64,000 nucleotides of DNA from Myxococcota bacterium. GTDB lineage: Bacteria > Myxococcota > B64-G9. Under the pieces are notes generated by a model. The model saw only the letters and a program-made list of their open reading frames with translations. It searched no databases and was not told the DNA's origin. The translations under genes were made by a program, and so were the position numbers. Location of the stretch: NCBI GenBank assembly GCA_022710975.1, contig JAKLGA010000002.1, forward strand, positions 124,001 to 188,000. The letters run 5' to 3'. This document shows positions 41,660 to 49,798 of the stretch, piece after piece. How positions within the stretch are numbered: position 1 is the stretch's first letter; each line of letters begins with the position of its first letter.

Positions 41660-44613
41660 CTGGGCACCTCCAGCGCGGCCCGGGCCACCGCCCGCCGCAG
41701 GGCCGGGGCCGCGGCGGCCAGCAGCGACGACTCCTCGGCCAGCCGATCGAGGAGCACGGCCGCGGCCAGCGCGGGGGAGGCCTGCCCCAGCCCCCCGGCC
41801 AGCCCCTGGAAGAAGGGATGGGCCCGGTGCAGCGCCACGAACCGCCGCGGCCAGCCCGAGCCCGGCGGAGGACGGAGCGGCGAGAGATCCACGTCGTGGC
41901 AGAGCCGCTCCGCCCCGGCCTCGACCAGGCAGCAGGGCGGCGCGCCCGAGCTGGCCAGGGCCGGCGCCAGGGCGGCCAGCAGGGCCGCCTCGGCCGGCCT
42001 GGCCTCGTCCAGCGGCCGATCGAGCGCCAGCTCGGCCAGCTCCCGCAACCCGGCCGTGCGTCCGAACAGCGGGCCGAAGCAGGGGTCGTCGGCGTCCAGC
42101 ACCAGGGCCCCGGCCCTGCGGGCGGCCTCGGCCAGCGCGTCCCCGGCGCGGCCGACGAACATGCGACCCGCCGGGATGCGCTCGACGAGCTGGGCGAGCG
42201 AGGCGCTCCGCCCGTGCAGGCAGGGCAGGAACGGGCGATACCACAGGCCGGGCACGTGCCGCCAGGCCCGCGGCCGGCGGAGCGCGTCCTCGGCCATGCC
42301 CGCGAGCAGCGCGCGCCGGGCGGCCGGATCGGCCCGGGCGCGCAGCCGCCCGCGCTGGCCGAGCCCGCTCAGCGCGAGCAGCGCCCCGGCCAGCAGGGCC
42401 AGCCCCCCGAGGGCGATCGCCAGCCAGCGCGCGGCCAGGGGGGACGCCGCCGCGGGGGCCCGCGTCGCGCCGGGGCCGGGCGCGACCAGGGCGGGCGCAC
42501 CGGGAGCCACGGCCTGGACGCGGGCCGCGTCAGGCCGGGCGCCGCCAGCGGCCGGGGCGGCCACCCGCGCCCCCGCGGTCGCGTCCACCACCTGCAGGCG
42601 ACCGTCCAGCCACACCTCCACCCAGGCGTGCAGGCCGGGCACGCCCCGGCCGTCCTGCCCCACGATGCCCACCACCAGGCGCGCGGGCAGCCCGGTCCGG
42701 GCCAGCAGCAGCGCCAGCACGCCGTTGAGCACGTCGCAGTCCCCGGCCCCGGTCGCGGCCACGGCGGCCGCCCAGCCGTCCGGCGGACCGAGGCTGGCGC
42801 CGCGCAGGCGCTCCGCGGCCTGGGCCGAGCGGTCGTACGCCAGGGCGTCCTGGACCGCGCGCGTCAGGCGCGCCACGCGCTCCGCGTCCGCGAGCCCGCG
42901 CACCTCCTCGAGCGCGCGCTCGAACGACCCTGGCAGCGCGAGCCCCGCGGCCCAACCCGGCGGCGTCCGCAGCCCCACGGGCCGGGGACCGCCAGGCAGC
43001 GCGCGGTAGCGCAGGGGGCCCGGACCCTCCACCTCGCGGGCCGGGCGCAGCCAGCCGTCCGCGGACACCTCGAGCGGCAGGGGCTGCCCGCGCAGCCGGC
43101 CGCTCCGGGCCTCCGGCTGGAAGCCCGTGGGCACCGGCAGGTACGGCCGCCCGAGCCGGCCGGCCGGGAGCAGCAGCTCCACCTCCAGCACCCCCTGCCC
43201 GCCCGCGTCCCGCGCGGAGGCCGGCGCGAAACCGCCCGGAGCGCGCCCGGGCGAGAAGCCCCGGCTCGCCTCGAACTCCTCGAGGCTGGCCAGGCGGAAG
43301 AGCCGGGGCGCGGGCGGCGTGTAGCTGAGCGCCCAGCCGGGCTCCACGGCCTGCGCCGGCGTGATGGCGCCGGCCCGCAGCCCGGCGGCGCTCTCGGCGG
43401 TCAGCACCGGGCTACGGGTGGGCGCCGGGCGGAGCCCGACCGCGGGCGCGTCCCCCGGGGCCGGCCGCGGCGGATCGCCGGGGACGGAGGCGGACACGAT
43501 CGCGGGCCCGCCCTCCGGCCGGGCGACCCGGGCGCGGGCCGCGAGCAGTCCGAGCGCGCCGCCGGCCACCACCAGCAGCAGCGCGAGCGCCAGGGCCGTG
43601 GCCCAGACCGGGCGGGCGGACAGCCCGCGCGCGGCCTCCCGCAGCCAGGTCAGCAGCCGCCGCCAGGGCGTGGGGCGCGCCGCGCCGTCCAGGGTGCGCG
43701 AGACCAGCTCGTCGAAGCGCCGCCGGGCGACGGCCAGCAGCCGCTCGAGGGCCTGGTCGCGCACCACCTCCTGGCGCGAGAGCACCACCCGGAGCTGGTT
43801 GCCGTTCAGCAGGAAGACCGGCGCCACGCCCTCGCGCTCGGCCGCGGGCCGCGCCGGGTGCACCCGGCGCACGCCCACCTCCAGCTCCTCGAGGAAGGCG
43901 CCCTCCGCCACCGGCAGCCCGCGGGCCAGCAGGCGGTAGGCCGGCCGCGGGCCGAAGCCCACCACCCCTTCGACCGGCCCCTCCACGAACTCCAGGGTGT
44001 CGGCGCCGGGCAGGCCGAGCGGGCGGCTCACGAGCTCGCCGTCGAGCCACACGGGCAGCGGGGCCGCCCGCCGCCGGCAGGAGCGCAGGTGCGCCAGGTA
44101 GCGCTCGAGCCCGGCCCGCACCTCGGCCCGGAAGGGCTGCAGCTGCTCGGCCGTCCCGGGCCGGCGGAGCCGCACCGTGGTCCCGCGGCCCGCGTGGGCG
44201 CACGGGCACCAGCGCCAGTCCTCGAGCCCGCCATCGAGCCACACGCCCCAGCCAGGCTCGGCGGCGCGGCCGGTGCGGGCGTGCACCTCGAGCTCCGCGG
44301 GCTCGAAGCGCAGCACGCTCCAGAAGCCCACCCCGAACCGGCCGGCCGCGGAGCGCTCGGAGTCCTTGCTGGAGGCGTACAGCCGGAAGAGGTAGCGGCG
44401 GGCGTGGGCGCGGGTCATGCCCAGGCCGTCGTCGGCGAAGGACAGCGCCAGCAGGCCTCCCTCCCAGGAGCAGCGCACCTCGATGCGGCTGGCGCCCGCG
44501 TCTCGTGAGTTCTGCCCCAGCTCGCGCAGCAGCACCCACGCATCGTCCCCGTAGCGCCGACCCTCTTGCCGCGCCCGGCGGAGGAAGTCCTGGCTGTCCG
44601 CGCCCGCGTCCAT
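41656..44613 (-). CDS. Membrane fusion of Hsp90/GHKL-type ATPase and transglutaminase-like domain
   Basis: This 985-residue protein has four parts. The cytoplasmic N-terminus (1-330) has a Bergerat ATP fold: N box E31-L-G-Q-N35-S-R-D38-A, G1 box D62-G-L-G65, G2 box G91-R-F-G94-V-G96. One membrane helix lies at about 336-360. An outer domain (360-728) contains a transglutaminase-like catalytic triad C626 (GAGDCDVLNG), H662 (LHAWVEVW) and D677 (VVDATAG). A second helix (730-751) leads to a 235-residue cytoplasmic tail. So ATP binding inside could control a protease, cross-linking or structural domain outside. I know no family with this arrangement. A GTGA overlap couples it to the next gene. 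The start is near-leaderless after TAGACT. Confidence 0.85.
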   Translation of the reverse strand: MDAGADSQDFLRRARQEGRRYGDDAWVLLRELGQNSRDAGASRIEVRCSWEGGLLALSFADDGLGMTRAHARRYLFRLYASSKDSERSAAGRFGVGFWSVLRFEPAELEVHARTGRAAEPGWGVWLDGGLEDWRWCPCAHAGRGTTVRLRRPGTAEQLQPFRAEVRAGLERYLAHLRSCRRRAAPLPVWLDGELVSRPLGLPGADTLEFVEGPVEGVVGFGPRPAYRLLARGLPVAEGAFLEELEVGVRRVHPARPAAEREGVAPVFLLNGNQLRVVLSRQEVVRDQALERLLAVARRRFDELVSRTLDGAARPTPWRRLLTWLREAARGLSARPVWATALALALLLVVAGGALGLLAARARVARPEGGPAIVSASVPGDPPRPAPGDAPAVGLRPAPTRSPVLTAESAAGLRAGAITPAQAVEPGWALSYTPPAPRLFRLASLEEFEASRGFSPGRAPGGFAPASARDAGGQGVLEVELLLPAGRLGRPYLPVPTGFQPEARSGRLRGQPLPLEVSADGWLRPAREVEGPGPLRYRALPGGPRPVGLRTPPGWAAGLALPGSFERALEEVRGLADAERVARLTRAVQDALAYDRSAQAAERLRGASLGPPDGWAAAVAATGAGDCDVLNGVLALLLARTGLPARLVVGIVGQDGRGVPGLHAWVEVWLDGRLQVVDATAGARVAAPAAGGARPDAARVQAVAPGAPALVAPGPGATRAPAAASPLAARWLAIALGGLALLAGALLALSGLGQRGRLRARADPAARRALLAGMAEDALRRPRAWRHVPGLWYRPFLPCLHGRSASLAQLVERIPAGRMFVGRAGDALAEAARRAGALVLDADDPCFGPLFGRTAGLRELAELALDRPLDEARPAEAALLAALAPALASSGAPPCCLVEAGAERLCHDVDLSPLRPPPGSGWPRRFVALHRAHPFFQGLAGGLGQASPALAAAVLLDRLAEESSLLAAAAPALRRAVARAALEVPR

Positions 44614-44682
44614 GCGGGCCGAGTCTAGCACGGCCGCGGAAGCCCTTGGGTCGGGCCGGGAAACGGTGTAGAGGTGGAGGGG

Positions 44683-45171
44683 ATGGAGTCCTACCGGCTC
44701 GAGTCCGAGTACCCCGTGCCTGCCCGCAGGCTGTTCGACCTCCTGCGGAGCCCGGCCTGCCAGGAGGCCCTGGCGCTGGTGCGCGGGGCGCAGGAGGTCA
44801 GCGCCCAGGCGCTCGAGCAGCGGGGCGCGGTCCGGCCGCTCGAGCTGGAGCTCAGCCTGCCGGGCTGGGACGTGCTCGGCCGCCCGCGCGGCGCCGAGCG
44901 GGTGGTCGAGCACCAGGACTGGGACGCGGACGGCCTGGCCGGCCGCTGGGTGCGCCACTTCCGCGAGCGCGGCCAGGCGGTGGTGTGGGAGGGAGAGTGG
45001 CAGCTCCACGTGCTGGGGCCCGAGGCCTGCCGGCTGGTGGAGGTCGGACAGATCGAGATCCGCACGCCCCTGGTGGGGCGCAAGGTGGAGCGCGCGGCGC
45101 TCGCGGAGCTCCAGGCCCGCCACCCGCGCGTGGTGGACCTGCTGCTCCGCCAGCTCGGCGCCCTGGAGTGA
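44683..45171 (+). CDS. DUF2505-like (Bet v1/START-fold) protein
   Basis: This 162-residue soluble protein starts MESYRLESEYPVPARRLFDLL, the pattern of DUF2505 and other SRPBCC-fold lipid- or ligand-binding proteins. The next conserved-looking part runs from WDVLGRPRGAERVVEHQDW to VGQIEIRTPLVGRKVER, which closes the pocket in this family. No signal peptide. GGAGGGG precedes the ATG. It is divergent from the GHKL-transglutaminase gene (69 bases apart) and 29 bases ahead of the propeller lipoprotein on the same strand. Ligand unknown. Confidence 0.8.
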   Translation: MESYRLESEYPVPARRLFDLLRSPACQEALALVRGAQEVSAQALEQRGAVRPLELELSLPGWDVLGRPRGAERVVEHQDWDADGLAGRWVRHFRERGQAVVWEGEWQLHVLGPEACRLVEVGQIEIRTPLVGRKVERAALAELQARHPRVVDLLLRQLGALE

Positions 45172-45200
45172 CCCCGCGGGGTCGAGCCTGGAGGGGAACG

Positions 45201-47540
45201 ATGAGACAGGTGCTCACGCACGGGTTGGTCGGTTGCCTGGTGGCGAGCTGCCTCGGCCTGGCCTGCGGCGAGGGGACCGACCCGCTGGCCGGCTACCCGG
45301 ATCCCGACTTCGTCTACCAGGCCAGCGGCCAGGTCGACACCCTGACCGACGAGGCCTTCCTGCAGGAGCGGCCGAGCCTGTACCGCACCGTGGACCGCCT
45401 GCCCGACCTCGACGTGCGCGCGCTGGCGGTGGTGGACGGCGCGGTGTGGGCCGGCACCGCCTCGGGGCTTTTGCGGCTCGACGCGGCCCAGGACCGCTTC
45501 CTGGCTGTGGCCCTGCCGGGCGGCGACGGCCCGGTGGTGGACCTCGCCCCGCGCGCCCTGGCCGACGGGCGCCTGGTGGTGGCGCTGGCCGACCGGGTGG
45601 CGCTCGTGCCGGCGGCCGGCGGGGGCGAGTCCTTCCCCACCCCGGCCGCCTCCCAGGCGGTGGCGGCCTCGGGCGCGGAGGTGTGGCTGGGGACGGCCCA
45701 GGGCCTGCACCGGCTGGAGGCCGGGAGCTTCGTGGAGGTCCCGGAGGCCGCGGGGCTGGACGTGCGCGACCTGGGCGCGGACGAGGGCGGTGACCTGTGG
45801 CTCGCCACCCCGGTCGGCCTGACCCGGCTGGCGGGCGCCGTGCGCACGGACTTCCGCGCGGCCACGGGCGCGCTGCCGGACGACGACGTGCGCGCGCTGG
45901 CGGCGCTCCCCGGCGGTGGCGTGCTGGCTGCCTGCCAGGGCGGCGCGGCCCGGGTGGGCACCGCCGCCGACCGGCTCTTCCCGGCCGGCAAGGGCGGCCT
46001 GCCGACCGACGAGCTGACCGCCGCGGCCGCCGGTCCGGACCTCTTCCTGGTGGGCCACGCGGTGGGCGCCTCGGCCGTGCAGGGCGAGCTGGCCCACGTG
46101 GATCACTACCACTCGCTGCGCTGGCTCCCGGCCGAGCGGGTCACCGGGGTCGCCCTGGAAGGTTCGACCCGGCGCTGGATCGCCACCCCGGCGGGCCTCG
46201 CCCGGATCGAGCTGGTAGAGACCGACCTGGCCGCCAAGGCCGCCCTGTTCCAGGAGCGCACCCTGCGCCACTGGCGCCTCGACTTCGTGTCCGACGGCAG
46301 CTCGCTGGCGGACCCCTGGCAGCCCGACGGGCAGCTCAGCCACTGGGATCACGACAACGACGGGCTGTGGACCCAGATGGTGGTCGGGGCCTGGAGCTTC
46401 GCCGCCGCGGCCAGCGGGGACGCGGCCTACTGCGAGCTCGCCCGGCGGGCCATGGGCGGGATGATGCGCCAGATCGACATCCCGGGCGTGAGCTTCGAGG
46501 CCATCGGCCGGCCGCGCGGCTTCGTGTGCCGCTCGTTCGTGCGCGACGACGAGGGCGAGGTGTTCACCAGCAAGGCCCCGCAGGCCAACTGGCACCTGGT
46601 CGAGGGCTACGAGGGCCACGACTACTACTGGAAGGACGACACCTCCTCCGACGAGACCACCGGCCACTTCTTCGGCTACCCGCTGTTCTACGATCTGTGC
46701 GCCACGCCCGCGGAGCGGGAGGTGCTCCGCGAGCACATCGGCGCGCTGGCCCACCACATCGTGGACAGCGACTTCCGGCTGCTCGACCTGGACGGCCAGC
46801 GCACCACCTGGGGCAAGTGGTACCCGGAGGTGCTGGCCATCGCGCTCGACGGCGGCCTGTCCGGGTGCATGCAGACCTACCCGCTCGAGGACTGCGCCAG
46901 CGCGGCCTACGGCGGTGGCTGGCTGAACTCCATCGAGATCCTGGGCCACCTGCTGGCCGCCTGGCACATGACCCACGACCCGGTCTTCTACGACGCCTAC
47001 GACCACCTGATCGTGGCCCACCGCTACGGCGAGCTGGTGGACTTCGACGAGGACGTGTGGACGGTCACCAAGCGGGCCGTCGCCAACCACTCGGATCACG
47101 AGCTGGCCTTCCTGGCCTACCACACCCTCATCCGCTACGAGCCCGACGACGCCCGGCGCGCGCGCTGGATCCAGTCCATGCTGGACATGTACGCCTGGGA
47201 GGTGGCCGAGCGGAACCCGCTGTGGTCGGCCATCGTGGCCGGCTTCCAGCCCGAGGGTTACCACCTGGCCGAGGCGGCGCAGACGCTGCGCGAGTGGCCC
47301 GAGGACTGGCGGGAGTGGCTGGTGGACAACAGCCACCGCAAGGACATCACCCCGGACGGCGGCGACCGCCACCAGAACCCCCAGATCAAGGAGGTCCTGC
47401 CGTACGACGAGATCCGCACCATGAAGTGGAACGGCAACCCGTACGCGCTGGCCGACGGCGGGGACGGCCGCTCGGTGCAGGCGCCCTGGCCCTGGCTGTT
47501 GCCCTACTGGCTGTACCGCTACCACGGGATCCTCCAGTGA
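45201..47540 (+). CDS. Lipoprotein with beta-propeller and helical glycan-enzyme-like domain
   Basis: This 779-residue protein has signal peptide and lipobox (L-G-L-A-C). Residues 50-360 show repeated blades of the type V-W-x-G-T-x-x-G-L-x-R-L (VWAGTASGLLRL, VWLGTAQGLHRL, DLWLATPVGLTRL, RWIATPAGLARI), as in the periplasmic propellers of two-component sensors. There is no kinase. The C-terminal half (about 370-779) is helical and contains DHDNDGLWTQMVVGAWSFA, TTGHFFGYPLFYDL and HSDHELAFLAYHTL, similar to alpha/alpha-toroid glycan-active enzymes. Possibly a surface sugar-binding or degrading protein; catalytic residues cannot be assigned. Good Shine-Dalgarno (GGAGGGGAA). Confidence 0.83.
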   Translation: MRQVLTHGLVGCLVASCLGLACGEGTDPLAGYPDPDFVYQASGQVDTLTDEAFLQERPSLYRTVDRLPDLDVRALAVVDGAVWAGTASGLLRLDAAQDRFLAVALPGGDGPVVDLAPRALADGRLVVALADRVALVPAAGGGESFPTPAASQAVAASGAEVWLGTAQGLHRLEAGSFVEVPEAAGLDVRDLGADEGGDLWLATPVGLTRLAGAVRTDFRAATGALPDDDVRALAALPGGGVLAACQGGAARVGTAADRLFPAGKGGLPTDELTAAAAGPDLFLVGHAVGASAVQGELAHVDHYHSLRWLPAERVTGVALEGSTRRWIATPAGLARIELVETDLAAKAALFQERTLRHWRLDFVSDGSSLADPWQPDGQLSHWDHDNDGLWTQMVVGAWSFAAAASGDAAYCELARRAMGGMMRQIDIPGVSFEAIGRPRGFVCRSFVRDDEGEVFTSKAPQANWHLVEGYEGHDYYWKDDTSSDETTGHFFGYPLFYDLCATPAEREVLREHIGALAHHIVDSDFRLLDLDGQRTTWGKWYPEVLAIALDGGLSGCMQTYPLEDCASAAYGGGWLNSIEILGHLLAAWHMTHDPVFYDAYDHLIVAHRYGELVDFDEDVWTVTKRAVANHSDHELAFLAYHTLIRYEPDDARRARWIQSMLDMYAWEVAERNPLWSAIVAGFQPEGYHLAEAAQTLREWPEDWREWLVDNSHRKDITPDGGDRHQNPQIKEVLPYDEIRTMKWNGNPYALADGGDGRSVQAPWPWLLPYWLYRYHGILQ

Positions 47541-47562
47541 TCCCGGGAACAGGGGCACCCCG

Positions 47563-49773
47563 ATGAGGCTCCACCCGACCTGGCTCGCCCTGGCCCTGGC
47601 CCTCGCGTTCGCCGCCGCGGCCTGCCAAGGGGAGATCTCCCCGCGCTGCGTGACGGCCGCCGACTGCGACGACCAGAACCCGTGCACCGACGACCGCTGC
47701 GACCCGACCATCGGCTGCGTGTCCAGCGCCAACGCCGCGGCCTGCGAGGACGGGAGCGCCTGCACCGCGGGCGACGCCTGCGCCGCCGGCCTGTGCCAGC
47801 CCGGCGCGGCCGTGGTGTGCGACGACCAGAACCCCTGCACCGAGGACGCCTGCGACCCGGCCGCGGGCTGCACCGCGGCGCCCAACAGCGCGCCCTGCGA
47901 AGACGGCGACGTGTGCACCGCGGGCGACGCCTGCGCCGCCGGCCTGTGCCAGCCCGGCGCGGCCGTGGTGTGCGACGACCAGAACCCCTGCACCGACGAC
48001 ACCTGCGACCCGGCCACGGGCTGCGAGCACTCCCCGGGCACCGCCGGCTGCGAGGATGGGGACGCCTGCACCGCCGGCGACGCCTGCGCCGCCGGGGTCT
48101 GCCAGCCCGGCGCGGCCGTGGTGTGCGACGACCAGAACCCCTGCACCGACGATGCCTGCGACCCGGCCACGGGCTGCACCGCCACGCCCAACGCGCTCGG
48201 CTGCGAGGACGGGGACGCCTGCACCGCCGGCGACGCCTGCGCCGCCGGCCTGTGCCAGCCCGGCGCGGCCGTGGTCTGCGACGACCAGAACCCCTGCACC
48301 GACGACACCTGCGACCCAGCCGCGGGCTGCGCGGCCACCCCCAACGCGCTGGCCTGCGAGGACGGGGACGCCTGCACCACGGGCGACGCCTGCGCCGCCG
48401 GCGCCTGCCAGCCCGGCGGCCCCACCGGCTGCGACGACGGCGACGGCTGCACCGCGGACGGCTGCGACCCGGCCGCGGGCTGCACGCACGCCTACGCCTG
48501 CCACCCCCAGGCCGCCTGCGTCTCCAGCGCCTGCGTGTGCCAGGGTGGCTGGATCGGAGACGGGTTCCAGTGCAGCCCGCCCTGCGGCGACGGCGCCTGC
48601 GGCGCGGACGAGGATCTGGCCTCCTGTCCGCAGGACTGCGACTACGACCTCCTGCTGCTCGCGCCGACGCAGCTGCTCGCGGACCTCGGCCCTCAGCTCG
48701 TCCAGTACCAGGCCGACGCGGCCACGGAGGGGGCGCGGGTGCTCACCCGGGCCTGGACGGGCGGCACGCTGGCGGACCTGCGCGCGCTGCTCGTCGACGA
48801 GCGCGCGCGCCACGCCGTGGAGGGCGCCTGGCTGCTCGGCAGCCTGCCGGCGGCCTGGTACGAGCAGACCGCCTTCGAGACCTGGGAGGAGTTCCCCACC
48901 GACGTCTACCTGCTGGACCTGGACGCGACCTGGACCGACGCCGACGCCAACGGCCGGTTCGAGGGCCACACGGCCATCACCACCGAGCTGTTCGTGTCCC
49001 GGCTGGACGGCAGCCTGGCCCAGCTCCAGGCCTACTTCGCCAAGCTGCACGCCTACCGGACCGGCGGCTCGCTGGTCACCCCCAGCGCCTTCATCTTCAA
49101 GGACGACGACTGGTCCGACTACGTGGCCGGGGTCGACTGGGGCCTGGACGCCCTGTACACCGTGTTCCACAAGCTCGAGGCCCTGGCCGACACCACCCGG
49201 GCCAACTACCTGGCGCGCATGACCGGCACGGGGGCCGAGTTCGTCTACCAGTGGATCCACTCGGACTCCACCACCCTGTACATCGCCGGCAGCGGCGGCG
49301 GCACGGTGAGCACCGACCAGGTCGCGAGCGAGGATCACCGGGGCTCGTTCTTCAACCTGTTCGACTGCTCCGGAGCGCGCTTCACCCAGACCAACTTCGG
49401 CAACGTGTACCTGACCCGCACCACGCGCGGCCTGGCCAGCATCGGCTCCACCAAGACCGGCGGCATCTACGATCCGTGGAGCTTCCACGGCGCCCTGGGC
49501 GAGGGCTCGAGCTGGGGCGAGGCCTTCCAGCGCTGGTACGACGCCACCGGACGCTGGGACGACGAGTGGTACCTGGGCATCGTCATCCAGGGCGATCCCC
49601 TGCTGCGGCTGCAGGGCGACACCCGTGGCCTCGTCCGGTCCGCCGCGGGGCGCGCCCCGAGCGCGGACGAGCTCCGGGCGCTGCGGGAGAGCCTGATCCG
49701 GCGCGGACCCGGACGCGGCCTGGAGAGCTTCGCCGACTACCGCGCGCGGCACCCGGAGTTCTTCCGCGACTAG
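47563..49773 (+). CDS. Lipoprotein with cysteine repeats and C25/caspase-like domain
   Basis: This 736-residue protein has signal peptide and lipobox (A-A-A-A-C, near residue 21). Residues 36-290 are five 51-residue cysteine-rich repeats (DDQNPCTDD, CDPAxGC, CEDGDACTAGDACAAGLCQPG) plus a sixth, partial one. An EGF-like and a GDGxC-type module follow. The last 380 residues look like a gingipain/caspase-type (C25) fold with probable catalytic H566 (WIHSDST) and C602 (FDCSGA), 36 apart, near the usual spacing. Family members cleave surface proteins. The assignment of the domain is moderate. It follows the propeller lipoprotein by 22 bases, so co-expression is likely. Confidence 0.82.
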   Translation: MRLHPTWLALALALAFAAAACQGEISPRCVTAADCDDQNPCTDDRCDPTIGCVSSANAAACEDGSACTAGDACAAGLCQPGAAVVCDDQNPCTEDACDPAAGCTAAPNSAPCEDGDVCTAGDACAAGLCQPGAAVVCDDQNPCTDDTCDPATGCEHSPGTAGCEDGDACTAGDACAAGVCQPGAAVVCDDQNPCTDDACDPATGCTATPNALGCEDGDACTAGDACAAGLCQPGAAVVCDDQNPCTDDTCDPAAGCAATPNALACEDGDACTTGDACAAGACQPGGPTGCDDGDGCTADGCDPAAGCTHAYACHPQAACVSSACVCQGGWIGDGFQCSPPCGDGACGADEDLASCPQDCDYDLLLLAPTQLLADLGPQLVQYQADAATEGARVLTRAWTGGTLADLRALLVDERARHAVEGAWLLGSLPAAWYEQTAFETWEEFPTDVYLLDLDATWTDADANGRFEGHTAITTELFVSRLDGSLAQLQAYFAKLHAYRTGGSLVTPSAFIFKDDDWSDYVAGVDWGLDALYTVFHKLEALADTTRANYLARMTGTGAEFVYQWIHSDSTTLYIAGSGGGTVSTDQVASEDHRGSFFNLFDCSGARFTQTNFGNVYLTRTTRGLASIGSTKTGGIYDPWSFHGALGEGSSWGEAFQRWYDATGRWDDEWYLGIVIQGDPLLRLQGDTRGLVRSAAGRAPSADELRALRESLIRRGPGRGLESFADYRARHPEFFRD
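47668..48432 (+). repeat. Five exact-period 153-bp tandem repeats inside the C25-like gene
   Basis: The sequence GACGACCAGAACCC begins at 47668, 47821, 47974, 48127 and 48280, exactly 153 bases apart each time. A sixth, diverged unit starts at 48433. Units are highly similar at DNA level, more than protein constraint alone needs. Because 153 is a multiple of three, gain or loss of a unit keeps the frame. Confidence 0.95.
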
Positions 49774-49798
49774 CGGTCGGACCGGCGCAGAGGTGGGG

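Noticed and set aside
38083-44613. Calling the GHKL locus a phage-defence system or a MoxR/TgpA system
   Set aside because: No nuclease, toxin, AAA ATPase or DUF58 gene is present, and the neighbours are not mobile elements. The architecture is interesting, but the function cannot be stated.
47668-48585. CRISPR-like array
   Set aside because: The repeats are directly adjacent, 153 bases long, protein-coding in frame, and have no unique spacers or cas genes near.
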